Source: Larus michahellis
Lineage: Eukaryota; Chordata; Aves; Charadriiformes; Laridae
Assembly (NCBI RefSeq): GCF_964199755.1
Contig: NC_133906.1
Coordinates: forward strand, 18,015,378 to 18,079,377
DNA: 64,000 nucleotides
Direction of reading: 5' to 3'
The notes under the pieces are model-generated. The model was not told where the DNA came from. It did no database searches and saw only the letters and a program-made list of their open reading frames with translations. Below, one piece after another: positions 24,601 to 36,600 of the stretch; the first letter of the stretch is position 1, and each line of letters opens with the position of its first letter. Made by a program: the position numbers and the translations under genes.

Positions 24601-27600
24601 CTGCCTGCAAGACTACAGCAGAGGTTATCACCATATCCCCTGAGATGCCTCCAGCTTCTTTTTCAATTAATTAATTAGATGGATTCACACTTGGTGAATG
24701 TGGCAGATTTCTAGTCAGCCATGCTAATTTGCAGGTGTACTGCAGCCAAGATCTCCCTGGTGGGCTCTCCCTGCCTGGTCCTCCAAGACTTGCCAGGTAA
24801 GAGAGTCTAGGCAGAGCCACGCGCCTTACCTGCAGGTGATGGTCAGCGTATCCTTGGCGTTGATGACGTGGTCCTCCTCGGTGACGCTAAGGGTAGGGGG
24901 AGTCATAGAATAGCTGTTCACCAGATCTGTGGAGAGAAAGGAGAGGGGGGACGATGCAGACATCTGCCAGTCTGGACCCACCGCTGTGGGCAGCAGCTAG
25001 CTCGGCATCATGAACCTGGAGAGGGGCAAAGCCTCTTGAAGGAAACGTCTTGTAGGAGTCTGGCCTTCAGCAACAGCTCTAGGGCTGAGGCCGGAGAGCC
25101 CCCGGGGCTCAGACAGACAGACTAGCACAGACGAAGGCCAGAAAAAGTATGGAAGACCAGAAATCAGGGAATCCAGGTGTGGCCATTCCACACCAGGTGA
25201 CTGAGATTGAGCTCACCTGGACTACTGCTCTGAAATGATGTTATCTGATAACTGGGGGGAGTCTGTTCTATACACATGTAGCTTTCTGTAGCCAGGGGGA
25301 CAAATCAGGGGCGCCCAGATATCACAAATGCAAAACTCTTGTGTTTGTGCAGAGATACTCTCATAAGGCAGCAGGCGTTCACTGAATGCCCTTCCCCTGC
25401 CGGGCACTCACTTCGGACACAGGCAGTCACCTGAACATGCCCAAACCTTCGGGGATTACCGCAGCCCCCTTCCCTGCACCGCAGCTGGGCAGGCATTCCA
25501 GGAGTGACATTATCCAGGCTCAAGGACGGGCAGTTAAACATTATCACGCACTTCTCCCAGCTTTTGTCTGGGAGAGTCCCACTTCTCATGTGTCTGCATC
25601 TCCGGCATGCCAGACACGCACCCTAAGCGAGCTCCTCATGGACAAAACATCTCGAAGTACCGGTTACCCTCAGAGAGGTACCCGTTGTTTTCATTAGCAC
25701 GGTGTTGCTGACTGTCATTACTTCGTGATCTTTATCTTAAAACTCCAGCTTCTGGAGACGTGAGATAATTCAAAAGAAAAGTCTTGGTGGCTGCAAAAAA
25801 TAAGCAAGTAAACTAACCAGAAATAGAAGACACAAAAAAAAAAAAAGTTGTGAAATGTGAAGCTGTGACTCAGGTAGATGCTAAACGGTAAGGAAGAAAA
25901 GAATGCAAAAATATGTTCCTAGCTGAATTTTTTACAAAAACGTGAGGTTTTTACAGCTGTGTTCTGTGCATATCTCCTTCCCTCGTAACACTCAAACCCA
26001 TTTATCAGTTTCGGAGAGATCTGGCAGAGAGGGAGAGGTCTCAAGGATGTGGTGTTTCCATGAGTTTCACAAGCAGTAGGCACGCCATATGCCACCTCTC
26101 CTCCAAAACCGTGGCCTGAGGACCGTGGGCCTTGGAAGCCCTGTGGTAGAGCTGTGAGATGAATGTTTCTCTATGGGGAAACCTGCCCCAGGGGAAACGA
26201 AATGGCTGCCAGCCCCTCCGACACAAGGCCTCTGAGGGGCGGCATGAGAAGCCAGGCCCCGGGGGAAGCCGGGGTGCCCAGGGCTCACCGCCATCATGAG
26301 AGGCCGCTGAGGGGGACGTGGCGGTGGAGTGACGTGCCAAGCAGCACCACCAGCACGGCTAGGCCAGGGCCGCCAGCCTTGTTCTTCCCGATTGTTCTCC
26401 ACTTCCTTCCCGCCTGCGCGCGGCTCTGAGGCGGCCGTCCCCCCAGCTGCCCCCATGGCAACGGCGGGGCGCCGGCCATCTTCCCCCCAGCCCCGCCATC
26501 TCCCGCCTCCTCTTCCCTTGCCCGCGTGAGGCGGCGTCAGCCCAGGGGCCGCCCTGTCCCACCTCTGCGGGGGTCCCCGCTCCCCACGGCCCATCCTACC
26601 AGCACCCCTCTCCCACCCGCTCCCCTGTGAGGAGCCAACGACAACAGCAGCCATCGTTCGTCATTCAACACGCAGGTCGGATCAGCGTCACCGCGGACCT
26701 TGGGACCGGACGGCACTTGGCCCCCATGGAGGACACCCTGCCTCGTGCCTCCAGCCTCCCCTTCCCTGAGGGAGGGGACGTCAGATGTCACACTCAACAA
26801 TGTGCCCTGGGGCTGTGAAAATAAATGAGTGCATTTTTGGTAAAATCCCTTCAAAATGTGATGGGGTTTATTAAAAAAAGGGAGGGGTGGGGGAGGAATC
26901 TGACCGCTAAGCTGCATTTCCTATTAATGCCGGACACCCTTATCCCAATGAAAACACCGCTCTCCCAATGGCCAAAGCCTGCCAGTCCATTGCCCCGGCA
27001 AGCAGCCGGGGGTGCCTGCCGCCCCCATAGTGCTCAGCCCAAAATGTGAAAGATACAGCTCGCCATGGGGCTGGCTGGGGCCAGCAGACCCTCTCATCCT
27101 GCTGGGGTCCCAGGCAGCGAGCAGAAAGCTAATCTCCAAAACCCTGGCACAGTCATCCCCAGGGCTGGCTGCGACAGGCACCGAAGCACGTCTCACATCG
27201 GAGCCATCCCCCTTGCTTGGACCACTAGAAAAAGTGGTCCAGGGCGGCAGGACGCTCTCAGCCGATGCTGTGCACCACATCTGCCCCACTGCCGGGCTTG
27301 GGGGGAGCAGAATGGCTGCAGAAATAACCCCCTGCCTCCCTTCACGTGCCTCCTGGTGACCTGTTAGCAAACAACGCTGCGGGGTGGAGGGGAAGAAAGA
27401 AAAAGTACGATCTGTGCAGGTTGAGGCTGTGGGATTCCTGCAGATGCATCCTGTCCGTGGCCCTCCGCGAGTACAACAGGAAAAGGAACCACTGCTCCCT
27501 CCGAAAGCACCGCGGCGCAGGGCCGGGGACGCTTCTGCTGCTGGCAGCCCGCGCCAGGCCAGCCCTCATGGCCGTCCAGCCTCCTCCATGGCTCCAGACT

Positions 27601-30600
27601 GCCAGAGCTTTGGGGACTCTCTGCATCAGGCACCGATTCACGCTGGGAACTCGCTGCTCACCCTGATGCCCCATTCCAGGGTCGGCACCTCGGGGTGCTG
27701 GTGCCCACAGCCTTCCGTGGCATCCAGGAGAGGCAAAGGGATGCCCAGGGCCATTCCCAGCCTGCAAAAGCATCTTCAAGGCCATCAGCTTTCCCCAGAA
27801 AAATTCTCCATCCCTCCCTGTGTTGGCCAGCTGGATCCACCCCATTGCTGCCCCTGCCCTTTCCCTCCCTGAGGGAGCATGTGCCTTGTTATGGGTCTCT
27901 CCTGTGTCTCACTCTCCCCAGCACTGAACCTGGTGCTGGGTTTGGCCATTAAATGTCCACTAACCGACATACAGATGGTTTGTGTCTCTGGCAAATCCCA
28001 GGGTGCGAGGGAGATGTCTCCAGAGCATGGAGCGTCTCCTCTCCTCCGAGTCCCTCCTTCCCCACCTCCAACCCCGGCGATGCTTTATCTCCTCAGCCCT
28101 CCGAGCAGACCCCGCTCTCTTGTGCACACCAAATCGCGCCCTTGCACGGGGAGAGCATTAATGTAATTAAAAAGGTATGCGGCAGCCCCGGCAAGCTTTG
28201 TTTTTTCAAGATGGTTTCCAAGCAAGTTGGCAGCGGGATATTAAAATAAACAGAGGGGGATTGATGGGTTGCGGGGAGAGGAAGCAGAATCCCACAGCCA
28301 CTCACACCTTGTCTATTTTCAGGGAAGTGTGTTTCCCAGCAGTTTTCCTAGCCTTGATCTCTCAGCACACGGCTCTGAAAGGGGCCAGGCTGCACCAAGG
28401 GCCTTTTCCCTATCGACGGCAACTCCTTCATTTTCTTCAGCCCCCTCCACCTCTTTCTGCACCCCGAGATCACTGCTGCTCTCAGCATGGCAGGGCTGCC
28501 GGCTGGGGACCTGCATCCCAGGGCTCTCCCTGCCTGGTGGGGAAACGACGCTCGCCCTGGAAATTGCTACCCACCCCAGGCTGTCTCGCAGAGACCGAGC
28601 AGCCCACAGGCTCCAGCCTGGTGCCCGACTTTGAGCATGTTGTGGGAAAACCTTGCCAGGGGCCTGGTTTTCCCTTGTGATGGCTTGCAGGTGGCTAAAT
28701 CACTGCAGAGCAACATCTGCGCCAGAGCCAGCACCTCCACAGCGAGCGATGGCTTTGGAAACCTGAGCAAAGGTTGCGTGTGGGTGGAGGTGCTGGCACG
28801 GTATGGCACGGCATGGTATGGCACGACATAGCTCCCCCTCTCCGTCTGCTTCCACTCGCAGGAAGCCCTGCACCGGATCCTCCCTCCGAGCCCCCGCACA
28901 CCACCTCAGCCTCTCTCCGCTTCCCCTTCCCTCCCTCTCTGCTGAGTCGGCCCCGCTGACTGATTAACGGGGCGCCTTTCCGGAGGGATTTTTGTTCACA
29001 CTCTGTCCTTCTCGCTGACTTCCTTCCCCGGTGCTGGACTGGATCGCTCTGGCCACGGCTGCCGAGTGTCCCCAGCTAACCAGCACAGCTCATGCTCCTG
29101 CCACCAAACTTACTGCTTTGGGGTTTTGTGACCAGAGCTGCAAAGTAACATACACAGAGCAAAGCTGGTCCACATGAGGCTGCGCGCTCCCACTTGTCTC
29201 CCTACACCTCGCATAGCCAGCCCAACCCAGTCTGCCCACCCCAGCGCTGTACTGGGGTAAAAGATAGGCTGGAAGGGAAAAAAAGAGTGTCCTTCCCCTA
29301 GCAAAGCTACCCTGACCTTGCTACCACCCCATTTCTACTTTGCTGTATTCAGGAAAAAATTCCCAGTCAATGAGCATCCTGGCAAAGCGAGGCAGGAACT
29401 TGAGATTTGGACGCTTTCTACCAAAGGGATTTCTGGCAGATTTGTACCAGGTAACCGAATCCCCAGCCCGAGGCTCCAGGTTGAAGCCCCTGAATTTACC
29501 CATATCCTGAGTCTGCAACGCAAAGCACCACGGATGAGCATGTCCCAGCTCACCGGGCTCAGGCAGCTGCTCTGGCCTGTCCCTGGCCAGGGCTCCACAG
29601 CGCTCTGAATGCACTGGGATTGCTCAGAGCCCAGGGCTACCACAGAGCCCGATGTGGCTCATCTTGCAAAGCGTCTCCCCTTTCTTTTGGGTTTTACCCC
29701 CAGCCCAAAGCCCTGGCTGCCCTCAGCTGCCCCGCAGGCTGAAAAGCTGGTGGTGGGGCTTTTCCCTTGCAAACAGGGCAAGGCAAACACTTAGACATGC
29801 AATCATGCACCATAGTTACTATGTAAGCAAAGACCTGCTCCTGGAGAGCCAACAAAATTTCTGGTACCTCGCTGGCAATGGGGCAAACAGGGACTGAACA
29901 ATCTTTTTTGATGCAAAAGAGCAGCAATAGCTGACACTGGGGCAGAGGGAGGAGAAACCTTGTTCTGCTCTTTCTGCAGACCTCTCCTCCTGCTTTCCAA
30001 GCTGGGCTTGTCCAAATTAGCAGCATTTGCTGGCAAAACTCCATGGGCACCATTTCCCCTTGCCCTGTAGGAACTAACCCCAGCACCACAGGTGCAATCT
30101 TCCCCCTCTGCTCCAGTTACCTCTTCCCCACCTGCCCCGTGCTGGTATAACTGACTTCCCCAGAGCCTGGCACTGGGGGATCCGCAGATGCCTGCGGACA
30201 TACAGGAAGTCCACGTGCTGGAGGCAGAGCCAGGACAACTTCCCACTTATGGGGCTGAAGTTCCCCCACGGAGCAGAGACTCCTCACGCACAGGGCAAGC
30301 ATCCAGCTGTCGGTCGGAGAGGCAAAGCGTGAGTGTCGCGTCACGCAAAGAGCAAGCAGCTGGCAGAGCAGCAGGGGGAATTTGGACGTAGGGCTGTCAG
30401 CTCCTCCTCTTCCTCCTCCCAGTGCTTGCCAGCACAGAGGAAGGCTTGTTTTGCAGAGAGGTGAGATATCGCATGAGGCCGAGAAATGAATGGCAGGCTC
30501 CCGCCAACTTGGGGATGAAACATCAGGTGTTTTCTCTCCAGCCTGACAGTGGGCAGGGCGAGCCCCAAACTGTGGCAGGAATTTACACCAAAATGGAGCA

Positions 30601-33600
30601 GGTTCTGCTCTGCAGCCTGCACCGGGGGGGAAAATGGAGAGGCGGTGTGCTAAAGGGCTCTGTGGGAAAGATAGAAACAGGCTGAAGCAATGAATAAATT
30701 AAAAATGATAACGACGGAAATCCCTCAAAACCAGGCATTTGCACAAAGGGCAAAGGAAGCAAAGGTCCCTTCTTTTATGGGGTTCCTTTGCGGTTGCCCA
30801 TCACTTCAGACCTCTCCCAGCAGGGTTAAACGCAGGGACTGTGCTCCTCTCTGCAGGATCAGCCCCCCTGTGCCCTGTGCTGTGCTACAGCAGCATCGCT
30901 GTCCCAGCCATGCACCTCCACACCCCGACAGCTTATTCAGGTCCAAGGAAACACCTTTCCCCCTCTCACAGCGAGCAATGCCCATGATGAGACACCCCTA
31001 GTCTGTAGATTTTCATCCACGCACCTTAAAGCCCTGAAATGTCATAAAATCCAAGTGTGGTGGTTCTGTGCCCTCACCATTTTGTGAGGATATTCCCAAA
31101 GCATCAGATGTTCCTTTGCTCCAGCCAGGGCAGGCAACCTCTTTCAGGGGAAACAAGGGACTAATAATTATAGGAACTGAGTCAATACTCACAAACACAG
31201 AGGTGATCATCATTATTGGGAGTCTGATCCCTCCTGTCCAACACCAAAAGTATAACAAGACATTAATTTTGCCTCGAGACACCTGTGGGTAAGGCAGGAG
31301 CCCCCCGAGCAAGGTCCAATATGAGGGGTGAGGAAGGGGCCACCAGGGCTGGTGAAAGTGCTTTCTTCTTGGTACCAGCCTCAGGGATGCCCCAAGCAGC
31401 ATAGGTCTGCAGTGATGCCACGTGAGGAGGAAGGACGTGTGTCCAAAGGGACAGGGAATTTGCAGGGATGCAAAAATCAGGGCGCTCCTCCAGCTCAGCA
31501 CCAGCGGCCAAAGGAGACGCCAGCCAAAGCATTTCCCTGCCTGCCAGACGAGCGGGATGGGGTGGGCAGAGACACGAGCAGTGCATCCTGCAACAGCAGC
31601 GTGGTCCTGATACGAGCAGAAGAAGCCACAGCCGGACCAGCAGCACCGCAAGGCCAGGCATTCTGCTCTGCTCCCCCAGCCCCCAGCACTCCATGGCAGC
31701 ATGGCCGCACATCCAGCAACCCCCGCCAAACAGCCCCGCAACCTCCAAAAGGCTGCTCTGGCCTCAATGCATGCACCCCGACAGGTCCATTTAGCCTCTC
31801 AGTGCTCATAAACTTTAATTAACTGGTTCTTTTCTGGTAAGGCACAAAAATCTTATAACTACCCACACCAATGGGGAACAAGGCAAAGAAAATCATGAGA
31901 CCTCTGGGCTCCTTCAGCTTTTGGACTTCCAAGCCAGCAACCTCATCAGGGGACAGAAGCAGAGGAGCTCGAAAGCAGGAGCCACTTTCAAGAGAGCTGG
32001 GCTGTCCTGAGGAGCAAAGTGACCCTTGTGTCCATCAGTCCTGTTCCCTTGGTGCCTCCAGGCAGGGATTTAAATCGGGGGATTTCGCAAGCCAGCTGCC
32101 CTGAGGCAGCACAGCACGGCTACGTCCAACACCCCACCGCGCTGCCACCTGCTCTGGGGACTCTGGTCTGCACGGGCACAGCCACCCATGCCCTTGGGAC
32201 CCGCCACCACGTCATCCCAAAGCATCCCAAAGAGGGGTCAACAAGCGTCTGTCTGGGAGTGTTTATCTGTCTGCCTTTCTCCCTCCGCAGGAAGCACTAT
32301 CTCACCATCGCCCTGCCTTGCTCCAGCCCGGTTTCCTGCTCCATCCTGCCAGGTTTACCCTGCTTTTTCCTCCTCCCCTCCCCCTGCCCCACCACTGTCA
32401 GGCCATGTTTGCATTTCTGTCTCCTGCCGTCTTTCCTCTCCCTACACCCCCCCGCGCTCGCTCCCTACTCCATCCTCCCCAAGAGGCTACGTCCTGAGCC
32501 AAAGTTAGCCTCTGTCAGGTAGCCACATGTCCGGCCTGGGGCAGTGGGTCAGCCGGGGCCACCCTGCAGACCTCCTCCAGGATCTCTGCTGTCAGCAGCC
32601 TCCCCGGGCCCCGGGGGAGCCGGCTGTTTGCTGCTCTCGCCCGGGCAAGGGATGCTCCCGCACATCAGAGAGTTCGTTTCCCCTTCGGCGGGCTGCCGGC
32701 CCACCCTTGCTGCTGCTGGCCAGGGGCTGGCCAGACGCCGCTTTGTTTGGTCCCCCATTCCCTGAATCGCTCTGGGTTTGTTGGCTGCCTGCTCCTGCCC
32801 GGAGAATCCTTTTCCTGCCTTTGAGATAGAGGATGCTCGAGCCATCTGTGTGTTTTATTTCCTTGTAGAAACTAACAAGCCAAGGATTGCTTCCTCTCCC
32901 TGACATTTCGGAGGGCAGCTCCGGCTCAGCGGGATGCTCAGGGAGGGGAACCCAGTGCCTTCAGACAGGAACAGGACCTATTCTGTCCACAGGATTCACT
33001 TCCCAAGGGGCAGAAATCCTCAGACCTGCCAAAATGCCTGTGGCAGCTCCCATTGGCATGGCTCTGCAGGAGCCCGGTGCGAGCCGCCCTGCTTTGCATA
33101 CACAGCCAGCCCTCTTCCAGTGGCCCCTATTAACTGCATGGCTAAACCCTTGCAAAACTCAATTAAAATTATCCTCCCACATCTTAAGGACTGTCAGGTC
33201 GCCTCTTTTCCTGTTTTAATTTACTTCATTCAAAACCTTGCCCTGCTCACATTCTCTGCCCCCGCAGGATGTGATTAACGTGGCGTAGAAAGAGCAGAGG
33301 GATCGGATGGCTTTAGGGGACGGGTAACAGAAATTAGCACCATTCATTACATCTCTAACCTGAAGGAACGCAATCACAGGTGAATGGTCCACAGCTCGTG
33401 TGAAATGAGCGTTGGTTCCAAATCCGGTACCTGGCAGATAGGCATTGCCAGCACAAGCGGCTGGCCAGGATGGGCCACGGACATCCCCCCATGGGCCCTG
33501 GGGGTCTGGGATCTCTGGGGAAGTGGCTTGGGAAAAGCTTCTACTGCTGCTACCTCCAGTTAATCTGTTTGGGACTGCTCAGGAGTCACCTGGCCATTGC

Positions 33601-36600
33601 AGGATTCAGAGTTTAATTCCACCCTGTGTCTATCCAGGTGTAACCCCAGGGGCTTTACTGGGATGAAATACCTCTGGTAGCAGCGGGTACAAACCCATGG
33701 GACACTAAAGAGACATCTTTGGCCACTGAAGAAGAAATGATAGCCCATACAGTGACAAAAGGTAAACCACTGAAGAGAGTTATCCACTGCTTCTCATGCT
33801 GTACCTGATGAAGTTATGAGGCAGCAACAAAGTACCTTTTTATGCAACAGCTAAACTGTGGATTTTGCCACTGTGGGATACCCACGGAGAGATTCCCAAA
33901 GAGAGGGATAAGCTCCCGGAGGACAAGTCACCACTGGCTCTTACACACAGTGATCCAGGTAAGGTATCCAGGTCTAGGAGTCTCTAAACCAGCCATTGCC
34001 AAAACAGAGCAAGTGAATCAGTGCAGGATCCCCCTGCCCACACCAGGGCATTGTCCCCTTTCCCGGAGCTCCAGCTGCCCACGCTGAGGCTGGTGACAGC
34101 CTGGGCAGAGCCAGGACCAGCTGCAGTGTCTGTGCTGGGGCTTCCACACACAGCACCAGGGCTTTGCTGCACGGACACAGATGAAGGGAAAAGCCTGAGA
34201 CGCAGCAGAGATGAGACCCTCAGTCTGGACATCATTAACTACAGCTCCACCATAAGCCGTTCCCAGAGGCTCAAGTGAAGCTCCCGTCAAAGCAAGCCAC
34301 TGATGTGCTGTTGGGGGAGACGGAGTTCAAGCTAAGCGAGGCCTCAGCATCCAGCTCTCACTGGGAGATGAGGAGGCAGAGGCAGCTGACTGGGAAGTCA
34401 GACAGAGCCCGAGGGTCAGCACTGAGCACGGAGAGAAAAGGGCAGCGGCATTTGGAAAGAAAAAAAGCAAATCGCAGGTTTGCTTTTTCCTTGATGCGTG
34501 TGGGCTTAATTGCTGGCCTTTGAAGTTTAGCTCTTCCCAAGACTGTTGGCTTATGGACAGGCTGAGGAGGACACTGAAGACACCCCCATGCCCCGCTCAG
34601 GGCAGGTTTCCCCCATGCAAGCAAAGCCTGCAGACCCTGCCTGCCTCTCGCCCAGGCTGCTGCGGCCAGCCTGACCATGCCGGCCTTTTTCAGGGGTCTG
34701 CAAGCCATGCAGCTGGACTCAGGGGCACCGTGCCAAGCGGAAAAGACCTGCTCCTCCATCTTCGTGTCCCTGGAGTTTGCATCCAGATGTTTGCTACTTA
34801 GCAATTGAAATCAACTCAGAGCCCTCAAACCAAACAGCTGCCCTGGAGCTGGCAGTGCCTGTTCTCCGCTGCAGTACAACCCACCCTCAAGTTGATCTCC
34901 AGCTGCTGAGTGCCAGAGAAGCTGATGAACAGGGTAAGTGAGGAAAAAACAGTTTTGCAATTAGATGATTATCTTGGCCTCGGAAAACCTGGATTCAATT
35001 CCCCATCTGCTCCAGGCTCCCTGCGAGCCCATGCAGCCTCTTTGTATCTCCATCCCTGCCTGAGCCACAGAGGGGAGGGCAGCAGGAACTGGGCTGCTTT
35101 GCCTTGGAAAAAAAATAGGCAAGCAAGAAAGGAGGACTCCTTTTTCCTTCTAATGAAAGATAACAAGGAAGAAAGAAAACAGATTTATCCCAGAGCCAAC
35201 GTGACATGAAAAACCTACATTAAATGAAGATGGGCCCAGAAAGTAGGAAGCACAAGCACAGTGCAGGAGGAATTTAAACTTCCTGATCATCAAAGCAGGG
35301 TTTCCAAGCATCGAGTATAATCTAAAAATAATAATAATTAAAAAAAAAAAAAGGCAAAGGGAAGAGTGATCACGGGCATGAGAGAGAGCTGCTGCCTGGG
35401 GAGCGGGAGAGCACGGACGCTCCTCCACGGCGCAGCTTCTCGCATGCACACCCGCACGTGCGCACCCGCGCGTCTGCACGGCCCCTTCTGCCGCCTCCGA
35501 CGGGGTGGGCACAAGGGGAGGCAGGAAGATCACAGGCACAGGCTCTTCAAAAGAGAATTAGTCATCAGAGGTAGCGGCAGAGGAAGGAAACCTCAGGTAC
35601 GAGGTCAGACGTGCGCAAGCAGACAGGGCTGCTGGAAGAGCTGGAAGCGCTTGCTGCAGATCTAAGAGCCCTCCTGGCATCCGCGCGAGCAGGACAAGAG
35701 AGGTGCAGTTCCCTGGGGTAAACACATCTACAGCAACATAGGAGATAAGAAATTTCAACCCTCCTGGAAAATACCGCACGGCTTGGCTTTCTGCCATCCT
35801 TGAAAGCAGCCGGAGCTGGCCAAACCCAGAGCCTTCCCTGATGTGGTTAATAAAAATCTTACGCTGCTCTCTGCAGGATCCCCAAGAGGGACGGGCTCTA
35901 GAGAGCACAGCAAAGCTTTCTCCCCACACAGGGCTTTGCTGGGTTGCTCCTCACCCCCGGGTCAGCGATCCCATCTGCTCCCTGCTGGGCAAAGAGACTT
36001 GAAGATGGAGAGAGACCCGGGGCACTGGGAGGAAAGCTGGCCCCGTGGGGCTGCCCAGGGCATCCACGGCAAGTTACAAATGCACGCACTCTCGGTTTGT
36101 CTTGGCGCAGAGCTGTGACCGCAAGCCAGGACCCGCTGCAGCAGGAGATGATAATCATCATCTCCAAGAGCCAAAGTGTATCAGGGCACTCGCGTCACTT
36201 GAGATTAGCTGGCTGTTTAACATCTGCACAGATTTCTCTCTCCACCTCCACATAACACCCCTCACGCAGCTATGAAACTCATTTAATTCCCTTCCAAGAA
36301 AGGCTGAGTTGGAAATGTCACACTTTGTATATCATAGCACAATTCCTACGATGAAACACCCAGCCTAAATGGCAGTATCGGACTCTGGTGCTATTCGAAG
36401 GCCAGTGAGCTAAAACACCTTATGCTGCTTTTTAAAAATAGCTTACAAGAGGGTTACCAAGTTTCATAAACACCCAGTTACTCTCTTGTTAATACTCAGA
36501 AGTTGACTGTTGTTTTCCCGTTCAAAGGTGCTTCCCTTGCCACGCAGCTCAGCGGGGAGAGCACGCAAGCAGACGCAATGGGAAGGAAGCGTTTACACAT

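Noticed and set aside
26067..26654. 195-codon minus-strand open frame over the intron 1 CpG segment
   Set aside because: Low-complexity Gly/Arg/Pro protein with no family resemblance. The DNA is better explained as a CpG-rich regulatory segment.
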